DNA of 64,000 bases from RPRB01 sp035519675. GTDB taxonomy: Bacteria > Myxococcota > Myxococcia > Myxococcales > Myxococcaceae. Every line of letters starts with the position of its first letter. Position 1 is the first letter of the stretch. Positions 46,513 to 55,043 of the stretch are shown here, piece after piece. Both the position numbers and the translations under genes were made by a program. The notes under the pieces were generated by a model. That model saw only the letters and a list, made by a program, of their open reading frames with translations, was not told the origin of the DNA and did no database searches. The stretch is from the NCBI GenBank assembly GCA_035519675.1, contig DATIWB010000140.1, positions 29,191 to 93,190 of the forward strand. The letters run 5' to 3'.

Positions 46513-47141
46513 CGCCCGTGCTCGCTGCGCTCGCCACCGCAATGCTCGCCGCCGCCCCCCCGGGTCCCATGGTCCGGGCCGCGCTCGAGCGCGCGCTCGC
46601 CGTCCCCGGGGCCCGGCTCGAGGTGCTGTCCATCCAGGCGCCGGGCGACGACGGGTGCGCGGTCGAGTCGGCCGAGGCCCTGGGCATGGTGCGCGGCTCG
46701 GGCAGGGCCACGGTGCGGCTCACCGGGCGGATGGCCTCCGGCGCCGGCTGTGCCTCGGCGGTCTTCGCCGCGGTGCGGGTCACCGCGCCGGCCTGGGTGC
46801 TGACCCGACCCGTCCGCACCGGGGAGCCACTCGCCGGCGCCGCCCGGCTCGAGGAGCGCGAGGTGCGCCCCGGACACCTGCCGGTCGCGACGCTCTCCGC
46901 CGAGACGACAGTGGCGCGTCCTCTCGCCGGCGGCACGGTGCTCGAGGCGGAGCACCTCGCCCCCGCCGGCCCTGCGCCCGGCGCCGAGGTGGAGGTGGTG
47001 GTGAACGCCCGCGGGCTCGTCCTCCAGCAGTCGGGCCGCGCCGTCCCCTGCAGCCGGGGACGCGCCTGCGCGCTCCTGCCCTCCGGCACCCGGGTCGAGG
47101 GCAGCTGGACCGACGGACGTCTGCTGGTGGAGGTCCGCTGA
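46509..47141 (+). CDS. flgA: P-ring assembly chaperone FlgA
   Basis: Periplasmic chaperone for P-ring formation. An export-like N-terminus (VLAALATAMLAAAP) is followed by a low-similarity middle and the C-terminal SAF-type domain: VTAPAWVLTRPVRTGEPLAGAARLEEREVRP, then ARPLAGGTVLEAEHLAPA. 210 residues. Position between flgG and flgH, with overlaps on both sides, supports the call. Confidence 0.88.
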   Translation: MTPVLAALATAMLAAAPPGPMVRAALERALAVPGARLEVLSIQAPGDDGCAVESAEALGMVRGSGRATVRLTGRMASGAGCASAVFAAVRVTAPAWVLTRPVRTGEPLAGAARLEEREVRPGHLPVATLSAETTVARPLAGGTVLEAEHLAPAGPAPGAEVEVVVNARGLVLQQSGRAVPCSRGRACALLPSGTRVEGSWTDGRLLVEVR

Positions 47142-47812
47142 TGCGCTCGGGCGTCCTCTCCCTTCTCGTCGCGCTCGTCGCCGGATGCACCACGCCGAAG
47201 CTCGGCACCTACGTGCCGCGACACCGCGACTACGACCCGCCCGCGCCGGAGCAGCGGCCCGACGCCCAGGCCACCTCGGGGAGCCTGTGGCGCGACGGGA
47301 CGCCGGCCTCGATGCTCTTCACCGACGCCCGGGCGCTCCATGAGAGCGACCTGGTGGTGGTGAAGGTGGAGGAGGTGGCCGACGCCAAGCGCAGCGCCGA
47401 CACCGACCTCACCCACCAGAGCGACGTGGAGGCAAAAGTCGCCGCGTTCCTCAACAACGTGGCCAGCCAGAAGGAGCTCAACATCTCCGGCGGGCTGAAG
47501 AACAACTTCAACGGCGACGGCTCCACCGGCCGGACGGAGCGGCTCACCGCCACCGTGCCCGCGCTGGTCCGGAAGGTTCTGCCCAACGGCAACCTCTTCA
47601 TCGAGGGCCACCGGGTCATCCTGGTCAACAGCGAGGAGCACCACTTCTACATCTCGGGCGTGGTGCGCCCCATCGACATCGACCAGCAGAACAGCGTGAA
47701 GAGCGCGATGATCGCCGACGCGGAGATCGAGTTCACCGGCCAGGGCGTGCTGAGCGAGAACCAGCGCCAGGGCTGGCTCTCCAAGCTCTTCAACACCCTC
47801 TGGCCCTTCTGA
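47141..47812 (+). CDS. flgH: flagellar L-ring lipoprotein FlgH
   Basis: Outer-membrane L-ring subunit. The signal peptide ends in a lipobox (LVAGC, lipidated Cys16). Family segments are GSLWRDGTPASMLFTDARALHESDLVVVKV, ATVPALVRKVLPNGNLFIEGHRVI and FYISGVVRPIDI. 223 residues. ATG shares one base with the flgA stop. It indicates a Gram-negative outer membrane. Confidence 0.96.
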   Translation: MRSGVLSLLVALVAGCTTPKLGTYVPRHRDYDPPAPEQRPDAQATSGSLWRDGTPASMLFTDARALHESDLVVVKVEEVADAKRSADTDLTHQSDVEAKVAAFLNNVASQKELNISGGLKNNFNGDGSTGRTERLTATVPALVRKVLPNGNLFIEGHRVILVNSEEHHFYISGVVRPIDIDQQNSVKSAMIADAEIEFTGQGVLSENQRQGWLSKLFNTLWPF

Positions 47813-48918
47813 TGAGGAGTCACCCGGTGCCCCGCCTCTGTGTCCTCCTGCTTCTTCTCGCCGCCTCCGGCGCCCGGGCCACCCCGGTGCGCCTCAAGGA
47901 GCTGGCCGAGGTGGCCGGGGTTCGGGACAACGACCTCCTCGGCTATGGCCTGGTGGTCGGGCTCAACGGCACCGGCGACACCGAGCGCATCCTCTTCACC
48001 CAGCAGTCGCTGAGCGGGATGCTCGGCCGCCTCGGCATCCGGGTGGACCCTCGCGAGGTCCGGGCCCGCAACGTGGCCGCGGTGATGGTCACCGCGCGCC
48101 TTCCCACCTTCGCCCGGGCCGGCAGCCGGCTGGACGTGGTGGTCAGCTCGCTCGGAAACGCGCGCTCGCTCGCCGGGGGAACCCTGCTCCTCACTCCGCT
48201 CACCGCGCCGGACGGCGCCGTCTACGCCGTGGCCCAGGGCCCGGTGCAGACCGGCGGATACGAGGTCTCCGCCGCTGGCTCCTTCACCGCGAAGAACCAG
48301 CCCAACTCCGGGCGGGTTCCCCGGGCTGCAGTGGTGGAGAAGGCGGTGGTGCCCGACCTGGGCAACGGGCCGTTGCTGCTCTCCCTGAAGGCTCCGGACT
48401 TCACCACCGCCTCCCGGGTGGCCATCGCGCTCGACACCGCGCTGGGGAAGGGCACCGCGCGCGCGCTCGACCCGGTCTCCATCGAGGTGAAGATCCCCGA
48501 GGCCTTCAAGGACGACAAGGTCGGCCTCCTCTCCAGGATCGAGCTGGTGGAGGTGGACGCTGACCGCCGGGCCCGCATCGCGGTGAGCGAGCGCACCGGC
48601 ACGGTCGTCGCCGGTGAAGGCGTGCGGCTGCGCCCGGTGGCCGTGGCCCACGGGGGACTCCGGGTGAGCGTCACCACCGAGACGGTCGTCTCGCAGCCCG
48701 CGCCCTTCGCCCGCGTGGGGAGGACGGTCGCCTCGCCCTTCGCCACCGTGGGTGCCGAGGAGGACTCGCGCAAGGCCGTGGCCCTGCCCGGCACGGCGAG
48801 CGTGGAGGACCTGGCCAAGGCGCTCAACCTGCTCGGGGCCACCCCGCGCGATCTCATCGCCATCCTCCAGGCCATGAAGGCGGCCGGAGCGTTCGACGCG
48901 GACCTCGAGGTGCTCTGA
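47812..48918 (+). CDS. flgI: flagellar P-ring protein FlgI
   Basis: Periplasmic P-ring subunit. A signal peptide (VLLLLLAASGARA) is followed by VRLKELAEVAGVRDNDLLGYGLVVGLNGTGD, NVAAVMVTARLPTFARAGSRLDVVVSSLG, and the C-terminal VEDLAKALNLLGATPRDLIAILQAMKAAGA. 368 residues, normal. ATG overlaps the flgH stop by one base. Confidence 0.97.
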   Translation: MRSHPVPRLCVLLLLLAASGARATPVRLKELAEVAGVRDNDLLGYGLVVGLNGTGDTERILFTQQSLSGMLGRLGIRVDPREVRARNVAAVMVTARLPTFARAGSRLDVVVSSLGNARSLAGGTLLLTPLTAPDGAVYAVAQGPVQTGGYEVSAAGSFTAKNQPNSGRVPRAAVVEKAVVPDLGNGPLLLSLKAPDFTTASRVAIALDTALGKGTARALDPVSIEVKIPEAFKDDKVGLLSRIELVEVDADRRARIAVSERTGTVVAGEGVRLRPVAVAHGGLRVSVTTETVVSQPAPFARVGRTVASPFATVGAEEDSRKAVALPGTASVEDLAKALNLLGATPRDLIAILQAMKAAGAFDADLEVL

Positions 48919-49670
48919 TGTCGCTCCTCGCTCCCCCCGGCGTACCTCCGACCGGCGACCGCAAGGCCGACGCGGCGCGGCAGCTCGAGGCGCTGGTGCT
49001 CCGGCAGATGCTGAGCGCCAGCGGGGCCTTCAGGTCGAGCAGTGCGCCGGGGGCCTCGCTCCACACCGACCTCTTCGTCGACGCACTCGCGGACGCGGTG
49101 AGCCGGGCCGGCGGCATCGGCCTGGCTCGCACCCTGGAGCAGGCGATGGGAGGCGAGGCCGCCGAGTCGCCCGCGCCCGGGTCGTCGGCGGCGACGCAGG
49201 CGGGTGGGGCGCCGGCGGCTGGGGGGCGAGTGCTCGGCGCCGCCTCGACCCTCAGCAGCGGATTCGGGGCCCGGATCGACCCTCTGGACGGTCACCTTGC
49301 CCACCACGCGGGCGTGGATCTCGCCGCACCGGCCGGCACCGAGGTGCGTGCCGCGGCGGCGGGTGTGGTCAAGGAAGCCGGCGAGCGGGGTGGCTACGGA
49401 CTCGCGGTCGAGATCGACCACGGGGGTGGGGTCACGACGGTCTACGGTCACGCCTCCGAGCTGCTGGTGCGGGCCGGAGAAAAAGTGCAGCCCGGGCAGC
49501 CCATTGCGAAGGTGGGCCACACCGGACGTGCCACCGGCGACCATCTTCACTTCGAGTTGAGGCGCGCGGGTGTCGCGGTGAACCCCACGACGCTCCTTAA
49601 GGCCTACGCAGGACGTGCCGACTCCATCGGTGGACGGAGTACAGGAGCCCCGTCTGGGAGCACGTCATGA
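48918..49670 (+). CDS. flgJ: FlgJ rod-cap domain fused to M23 (LytM) endopeptidase
   Basis: The N-terminal ~80 residues are the FlgJ rod-binding domain (DAARQLEALVLRQMLSASGAF; LFVDALADAVSRAGGIGLARTLEQ). After an Ala/Gly/Pro linker (about 81-103) the C-terminal domain is an M23 metallopeptidase. Zinc ligands His130 and Asp134 (HAGVD) and His211 (HLHF) are present, along with catalytic-site histidines His178 (YGHAS) and His209. The peptide-cutting domain replaces the muramidase of enterobacterial FlgJ. It presumably opens peptidoglycan for the rod. All M23 active-site residues are present. 250 residues, overlapping flgM by 4 bases. Confidence 0.93.
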   Translation: MSLLAPPGVPPTGDRKADAARQLEALVLRQMLSASGAFRSSSAPGASLHTDLFVDALADAVSRAGGIGLARTLEQAMGGEAAESPAPGSSAATQAGGAPAAGGRVLGAASTLSSGFGARIDPLDGHLAHHAGVDLAAPAGTEVRAAAAGVVKEAGERGGYGLAVEIDHGGGVTTVYGHASELLVRAGEKVQPGQPIAKVGHTGRATGDHLHFELRRAGVAVNPTTLLKAYAGRADSIGGRSTGAPSGSTS

Positions 49671-49963
49671 AGGTCGATTCGAAGGACATCGTCGCACCCG
49701 AGGCATCCGGCCGCGTGGCCGCCGATCGCGCCGGAGCCACCGATGCGGGCAGCCCCGCACGGCGCGCCGCCGAGGCGAGCGTCGTCTCCAGCACCGTGGC
49801 CGAGACCCGGGCGGCCGCGGCGCGGGACCGCGTGGTGCGCGTGAGCCAGCTGAAGGACGCCATCCGTCAGGGGAGCTACCGCCCCGATGCCGGCGCCATC
49901 GCGCAACAGATCCTGAACGACGCTGAACTGACGGCCCAGCTGATGGCGATGCTCCAGCACTGA
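49667..49963 (+). CDS. flgM: anti-sigma-28 factor FlgM
   Basis: Small (98-residue) anti-sigma factor that holds FliA until the hook is complete and it is exported. The conserved C-terminal half reads RDRVVRVSQLKDAIRQGSYRPDAGAIAQQILND. The N-terminal half is Ala-rich and disordered-looking, as in the family. Placed between flgJ and flgN. Confidence 0.92.
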   Translation: MKVDSKDIVAPEASGRVAADRAGATDAGSPARRAAEASVVSSTVAETRAAAARDRVVRVSQLKDAIRQGSYRPDAGAIAQQILNDAELTAQLMAMLQH

Positions 49964-49992
49964 GCCATCGGCCCCGAGGAGGAAGTGACACC

Positions 49993-50463
49993 ATGTCCAT
50001 CGCCACCGCGCTCGACGCCCTGCGACGACTCCGGCTGCTCCTGGCCGACGAGGTCGAGCGGGCGCGGGACGAGCGACGACTTCTCCGTGGCCTGGACGGG
50101 ACCGCGCTCCTGGAGCGGGCCAGCGGGCGCGCGCGATTCAACGCCCAGCTCGCCGAGGCCGAGCTGGCGGTGGCCGAGGGGCTCCGCGCCCTGGCCAACC
50201 GCGCAGGGCTGACCGAGCTGAGCCTCGAGGCGCTGCGGCGGCTGGCGCCGCTGCAGGCGCCCGCCTTCGAGGACGCCCTGGGGGAGGTCCGCGCCCTGGC
50301 CGAGTCCCTCAACGACCTCGACGCGCTGAACCGCAAGCTCGCCCTGCGGGCGATGCGAGTCGTCGGCGGCTACCTCGACGCGGTGACTCCGCAGACGGCC
50401 GGGTACGACCGGAGCGGCACGCGGCCGGCGTCTCGGCTCTCCAGTCTCGCCACCCGGGCATAG
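49993..50463 (+). CDS. flgN: flagellar export chaperone FlgN
   Basis: Cytosolic chaperone for the hook-filament junction proteins FlgK and FlgL. Helical 156-residue product with the FlgN pattern LRRLRLLLADEVERARDERRLL near the start and LNRKLALRAMRVVGGYLDAV near the end. ATG follows GAGGAAG. Identification rests largely on position between flgM and flgK. Confidence 0.85.
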   Translation: MSIATALDALRRLRLLLADEVERARDERRLLRGLDGTALLERASGRARFNAQLAEAELAVAEGLRALANRAGLTELSLEALRRLAPLQAPAFEDALGEVRALAESLNDLDALNRKLALRAMRVVGGYLDAVTPQTAGYDRSGTRPASRLSSLATRA

Positions 50464-50467
50464 CGCC

Positions 50468-51874
50468 ATGCCCGATCTCCTCTCCCTTCTGTCCCTGGGC
50501 GCCTCCGGGTTGGGCGCGGCGCGCGCCGCGGCGGCCACCGCCAGCCAGAACCTGGCCAACGCCAACACCCCGGGCTACTCGCGCCAGCGAGCCAACCTCG
50601 AGGCGGTCCTCCCCGCCGAGCGGGTGATGGGCACCTACATCGGCCGGGGCGTCACCCTGGGCAGCGTGACCCAGGTCCGGGACCGCTTCCTCGAGGCGCA
50701 GCTTCCGGCGGCCCTGGCCGGCGCGGCCTCGTCCTCCGCCGAGGCGAGCGTGCTCACCTCCATCGCCACGCTCGATCCGGCGAACACCAGCGGCCTCACC
50801 CCGGCCCTCTCCTCCTTCTACTCGAGCCTCCGGGCGCTGGCGCAGAACCCCTCGGACCCGAGCCTCCGGCAGGCGGTGGTGTCCTCCTCGCAGCAGCTGG
50901 CCCGGACCTTCAACGCCACCTCGGCGGACCTGAGCTCCGCCCGGGCCGGAGCAGACTCGAGCCTCCAGAGCGAGCTCCCCAACGCCAACACTCTGGCTGC
51001 CCAGCTGGCGGATCTGAACGCCCGGGTGCGCACCGCTCGCGCCGCCGGCGGCGAGCCGAACGACCTGCTCGACGCGAGGCAGAAGGCCCAGGACGCCCTG
51101 GTGTCGCTCACCGGGGCCACCATCGTCACCGACCAGGAAGGGAACGCCAACGCCCAGCTCCCCGGGGGCGAGTTCCTGGTGTTCGCAGAGAGCGCAGGCA
51201 CGCTCTCCGCGCTGCCCGACCCGACCAACGGCGGCCTGGTCGCGCTCCAGCTCACCCGGACCGACGGCTCGGGCCCGGTGACGCTCACTTCCCAGCCGGG
51301 CGGCAAGCTCGGCGGCCTCATCGCCGGACGCGATGGCGCGCTGAAGACCGCCCAGACCCAGCTGGACCAGCTCGCCTTCGACCTCGGCTCGGCGCTGAAC
51401 GCCGTGCACCAGGGCGGCTTCGCCCTCGACGGCTCGACCGGGCGCGATCTCTTCACCCTCGGGGCGACCTCCAGCGGCGCTGCCGCCACGATCTCGGTGA
51501 ACGCCAGCGTGGCCGCCAACCCCAGCCTCCTCGCCGCGGCCTCCACCGCCGCCGGCGTGCCGGGCGACGCGACGGCGCTCAACGCCCTGGTGGCCACCGA
51601 GACCCAGACGCTGTCCGGCGGACTGACCGCCGAGTCCACCCTGGCCTCGCTGGTGTCCCAGTACGGAAGCGCGAGCGGCGCGGCGCAGGCCTACAGTGAC
51701 CACGACGGCGGTGTGCTCCAGAACCTCCAGACCCTCCGCGAGTCGACCTCCGGGGTCTCGGTCGACGAGGAACTGGTGGAGCTCACCAAGGCCCAGCGCG
51801 GCTTCGAGGCGCTGAGCAAGGTCATCACCACCACCGACCAGATGCTCCAGACGCTCCTGGCCCTGAAGAGCTGA
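50468..51874 (+). CDS. flgK: hook-filament junction protein FlgK
   Basis: Junction protein between hook and filament (HAP1). N-terminus ARAAAATASQNLANANTPGYSRQRANL; mid region SDPSLRQAVVSSSQQLARTFNA; C-terminus SVDEELVELTKAQRGFEALSKVITTTDQMLQTLL. 468 residues. Directly follows its chaperone gene flgN. Confidence 0.96.
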   Translation: MPDLLSLLSLGASGLGAARAAAATASQNLANANTPGYSRQRANLEAVLPAERVMGTYIGRGVTLGSVTQVRDRFLEAQLPAALAGAASSSAEASVLTSIATLDPANTSGLTPALSSFYSSLRALAQNPSDPSLRQAVVSSSQQLARTFNATSADLSSARAGADSSLQSELPNANTLAAQLADLNARVRTARAAGGEPNDLLDARQKAQDALVSLTGATIVTDQEGNANAQLPGGEFLVFAESAGTLSALPDPTNGGLVALQLTRTDGSGPVTLTSQPGGKLGGLIAGRDGALKTAQTQLDQLAFDLGSALNAVHQGGFALDGSTGRDLFTLGATSSGAAATISVNASVAANPSLLAAASTAAGVPGDATALNALVATETQTLSGGLTAESTLASLVSQYGSASGAAQAYSDHDGGVLQNLQTLRESTSGVSVDEELVELTKAQRGFEALSKVITTTDQMLQTLLALKS

Positions 51875-51883
51875 GGCTGACCG

Positions 51884-52768
51884 ATGCGCGTGACCGACAG
51901 CATGATCTTCGACCGAGCCAATGCCGGAACGGCCCGGGCGCGCAGCGCGCTCGACGCCGCGGTGGAGGAGAACAGCTCGGGGTTGCGGGTCCAGCACCCC
52001 TGGGACGACCCCGGGGCCGCTGGACAGCTCACCTCGGCCAATCTGGCGGCGGACCGGTACACCGCCATCGGCCAGGCGGCAGGCAAGGCCTCGGACGAGC
52101 TGCAGGCAGCGGACGGCGCGCTCGGCGAGGTGCAGAACCTGGTCGCCCGGGCGCGCGAGCTGGCGGTGCAGCTGTCCAACGGCTCCTACGGCGCCGCGGA
52201 CCGCTCGGCGGCGGCGGCCGAGGTGGACGCGCTCATCCCCCAGGTCATCGCCCAGCTGAACACCAAGTTTGGCGGGCGCTACCTGTTCGGCGGCAACAAG
52301 GACGGGGCCGACCCGTTCGACGCCGCGGGCAACTACCTCGGCGACACCGCGGTCCGGCAAGTGGAGATCGCCCCGGGCGTCCTGGAGGCCGCGTCGGTGC
52401 GGGCCGACGTGGCGATCAAGGGAGTGGGCGGCGGAACCGACGTCCTCGCCGCGCTGCAGTCTCTCTCCGCCGCGCTGAAGGCCAACAACGTCGCCGGGGT
52501 GCAGGGGACGCTGACCACGCTGGCGCAGGGGACGGAGCAGATCTCCACCGCCCGCTCCGGCCTCGGGGGCTCGATGGCCGCCTTCGACGCCGCGGTGGCT
52601 GCCACCCGCTCCGCGCACGACCGGGAGCAGACGCGGGTCTCGCACCTGGCCGACGCAGACCCGGTGGAGTCGGCCAGCAAGCTCGCCCTGGCCCAGCGCG
52701 CGCTCGAGGCCTCGATCACCGCCGCCGCGCAGGGTTTCCAGCTCACCTTGCTGGACAAGCTCAAGTAG
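51884..52768 (+). CDS. flgL: hook-filament junction protein FlgL
   Basis: HAP3, the flagellin-like adaptor to the filament. MRVTDSMIFDRANAGTARARSALDAA is followed by ELQAADGALGEVQNLVARARELAVQLSNGSY and the C-terminal SKLALAQRALEASITAAAQGFQLTLLDKL. 294 residues, typical. Ten bases separate it from the unknown 736-residue gene. Confidence 0.95.
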   Translation: MRVTDSMIFDRANAGTARARSALDAAVEENSSGLRVQHPWDDPGAAGQLTSANLAADRYTAIGQAAGKASDELQAADGALGEVQNLVARARELAVQLSNGSYGAADRSAAAAEVDALIPQVIAQLNTKFGGRYLFGGNKDGADPFDAAGNYLGDTAVRQVEIAPGVLEAASVRADVAIKGVGGGTDVLAALQSLSAALKANNVAGVQGTLTTLAQGTEQISTARSGLGGSMAAFDAAVAATRSAHDREQTRVSHLADADPVESASKLALAQRALEASITAAAQGFQLTLLDKLK

Positions 52769-52778
52769 GACCCCCGCC

Positions 52779-54989
52779 TTGTTTGCCGCCGCCCTCCGCA
52801 GCGATGCACGCAGCGCGCAGGAGGCGCGGCGGGACGAGCACCTGACCTTCGTCTACGGACGGCCCACGACTGGCCACCGCATCTCGGCCATCCTCCGGTC
52901 GCGGCTCCGCGGGCTTCGCCACCGGCTCGACGGGCGAATCTACTCGGCCATCCGCCTGGTGCCGCTGCTCTTCCACGCCGGCTTCGAGTTCCCCGGGCTC
53001 CACGGCGATGCCCCCGGGGTGCAGCGGCTGCGGCGGCGGCTCGGCTGGGGCCGGTGGACGGCGTCGCTCGGGGTTCCTCCTCCGCGCCGGAACATGTCCG
53101 GGCGGGCGCTGGTGACCGCCATCGCGGTCCTGCCGACCGAGGGAGGCGGAGCGCGCCTCCTCGTCCTCACCGGCACCTATGCCCCGGACCAGGAGCGGAT
53201 CCTGGCGCAACGCATGGAGGTGGTGGGCACGCTGCTCGAGTCCTCCCGCCTTCGCCTGTCGGTCGAGCGCGTCCGCACCACCGCCCCGGTCTGGTCCCGG
53301 GTCGCTCCCTCGGTGCTCGCCTACGGCGCGCTGGCCGCCGGGACGTGGCCCGCGGTCTCGGAGAGCCCGCCCCCGGGGTGGACGGACGACGTCATGGCCG
53401 AGGTGACGCTCGCCGCTCCGGAGCCGGCCTCCTTCGCCGCCCTGGCACTCGGGTACGGAGGAGCGGGTGAGGTCTCGCTGTCGTCCCTGATGCAGGGCCC
53501 CGAGGCGCTCGCCCCGGAGAAGGCCCGGGACCCGGTGAGCTTCTCCTTCGCCTGGGCGGGGCGCGTCACCGGACGGGAGCGGCTGGCCCGGAACCTCCTC
53601 GGGGTCCTCACGGGGTCGGCGCGGCCGAGGAACCCGGGGGAGATCATCCTGGTGGGCCGCGAGCTGGCCATGCTCGCCGCGCGCGGGCTGCACCGCGCCC
53701 CGCGTCCGTGGAGGGACGCGCTGGCGATGCGGGTGCATCGGGAGATCATCGCCGGAGGCGTTCCGCTGATCCTCAAGCCCGCCCTGGCCCGGGCAGTGAA
53801 GGACCTCCAGTTCTCGGACCTCACGGGCGTTCATGCCGGTCGGGTGTACGAGGTGCGCCTCCCCGATGGAGTCACCGTCGGGCGCGGGCTGAGCGAGGCC
53901 CACGCCCACGGGCGAGCGCTGACCCTGCTCGGGCCGGTGCTCTCCGACCGGCAGATCTCCCGGCGGTGGCGCGCGCTGGCCGAGCAGCTGATGAGCCGTC
54001 CGGAGGGCGAGTACACCCTGGCGCTGGTGGAGCCGAGCGAGGTGCGGGGCAAGCCGCACGACCCGCTCAACTCCGGACCGGAGCGGCGCATCGCCTTCCC
54101 GGGGGGGATCCTGGTCCGCCATTCCGGCGGGCGCAGGCCCAGCGTCCGCGTGCTCTCCTCGCGCGCGCTGGTGGAGATCCTCGTCGCTCACGCCAGGCGA
54201 GGGGTTCACGTGGAGGTCCACCCCTCCGAGCCCGCCGCGCGGCCGGTGGCGGATCGGGTGGCTCGCCTCCTCGGCGCCGTGCACGGCGAGCCCACGGTGG
54301 CGGCAGAGCTCGGGGGCGCGGTGTACCTGCGCTCCTCCGGGCGTGAGCGGCGGTTCAGGCTGGAGCGTTTCCTCTCTCGTCCGCGTCTGTGCCCCGTCGA
54401 CACCGAGGCGCCGGACCTGGCCCACGGGAGTCGGATCGGCGCGCGGCGGCAGCGCCCCTGGATGACCCCTCTCACCATCGAGGTCGGTGTGAGCATGGCG
54501 GGGAACCGGGCGCAGCTGCTCTACATGGACGCACGCGGCGCACGGTTCCTCGAGTCGGTGCCGGTTTCCTGGCTCTCGGACCATCTGGACGACACGCGGG
54601 AGCTGCTCGCGGCCAATCCCCGCGCTCCGGGGCTGCTGGCGGTGTTCCCCGAGCCCGGAATCGAGCACGCGCTGCTCAGCGCCGACCCCGCCCCGCCGGC
54701 CACGGTGGTGAGCGTCCACGGCGTCCTCCCCAGCAGGCTGTGGATCGAGCTGCAGGGAGACCGCTTCGGCCGTGGCCAGCACTTCGGCTGGAGCACCGCG
54801 GCCGAGGCGCTGCTCTCGCAGTGGCCGGCGTCAACGCCGGGACGGGTGGCCGTCAGGCACGTGGCGGTGACCGACGCGCGCGGCGAGGCGGTGCCACACG
54901 TGGTGCAGCTGTGGGTTCGCTCGCAGATCCTGCGCAGGATGCGGACGCATCTGCAGCGGGCCTGGCCTTATCGACGACGCCTGGAGTGA
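52779..54989 (+). CDS. unknown 736-residue protein between flgL and fliC
   Basis: No family recognised with confidence. The frame runs the full distance between flgL and the fliC leader with coding-like base use, from a TTG at 52779 behind AGGA. There is no signal peptide and no clear membrane helix, so it is probably cytosolic. The N-terminal ~60 residues are Arg-rich (RLRGLRHRLDGRIY). A segment LVPLLFHAGFEFPGLHGDAPGVQRL is vaguely reminiscent of class I adenylate cyclase N-domains, but the catalytic GS...SDLD signature is missing. Later parts are mixed strand/helix (about 300-736). By position it may modify, store or regulate flagellin or filament proteins; this is inference only. Confidence 0.8.
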   Translation: MFAAALRSDARSAQEARRDEHLTFVYGRPTTGHRISAILRSRLRGLRHRLDGRIYSAIRLVPLLFHAGFEFPGLHGDAPGVQRLRRRLGWGRWTASLGVPPPRRNMSGRALVTAIAVLPTEGGGARLLVLTGTYAPDQERILAQRMEVVGTLLESSRLRLSVERVRTTAPVWSRVAPSVLAYGALAAGTWPAVSESPPPGWTDDVMAEVTLAAPEPASFAALALGYGGAGEVSLSSLMQGPEALAPEKARDPVSFSFAWAGRVTGRERLARNLLGVLTGSARPRNPGEIILVGRELAMLAARGLHRAPRPWRDALAMRVHREIIAGGVPLILKPALARAVKDLQFSDLTGVHAGRVYEVRLPDGVTVGRGLSEAHAHGRALTLLGPVLSDRQISRRWRALAEQLMSRPEGEYTLALVEPSEVRGKPHDPLNSGPERRIAFPGGILVRHSGGRRPSVRVLSSRALVEILVAHARRGVHVEVHPSEPAARPVADRVARLLGAVHGEPTVAAELGGAVYLRSSGRERRFRLERFLSRPRLCPVDTEAPDLAHGSRIGARRQRPWMTPLTIEVGVSMAGNRAQLLYMDARGARFLESVPVSWLSDHLDDTRELLAANPRAPGLLAVFPEPGIEHALLSADPAPPATVVSVHGVLPSRLWIELQGDRFGRGQHFGWSTAAEALLSQWPASTPGRVAVRHVAVTDARGEAVPHVVQLWVRSQILRRMRTHLQRAWPYRRRLE

Positions 54990-55043
54990 CGAGGAGAGAA
55001 CAGGGACGAGCAACCCGAACCTGTCCCCTCTCAAGGAGAAGCA
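54990..55043 (+). promoter_or_regulatory. fliC leader with alternative stems
   Basis: 54 bases before flagellin. ACAGG (55000-55004) can pair with CCTGT (55020-55024), or GGGAC (55003-55007) with GTCCC (55023-55027). The ribosome binding site AAGGAG (55033-55038) is strong. CAGGGACG and CAAGGAG resemble CsrA-type binding sites. I found no good sigma-28 or sigma-54 promoter here, so the fliC promoter was not located. Confidence 0.4.

Noticed and set aside
43546..46542. 998-residue open frame on the minus strand
   Set aside because: It lies antisense to fliA, flgF and flgG, all of which have clear family motifs; long antisense frames are expected in DNA this GC-rich. Its product is low-complexity with no domain. 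Only the short FliJ-like frame in another phase is kept from this stretch.
54968..54975. GTCGATAA on the minus strand, resembling a sigma-28 -10 element near fliC
   Set aside because: It points away from fliC and has no TAAA-type -35 at 15 bases; it lies inside the coding region of the 736-residue protein.
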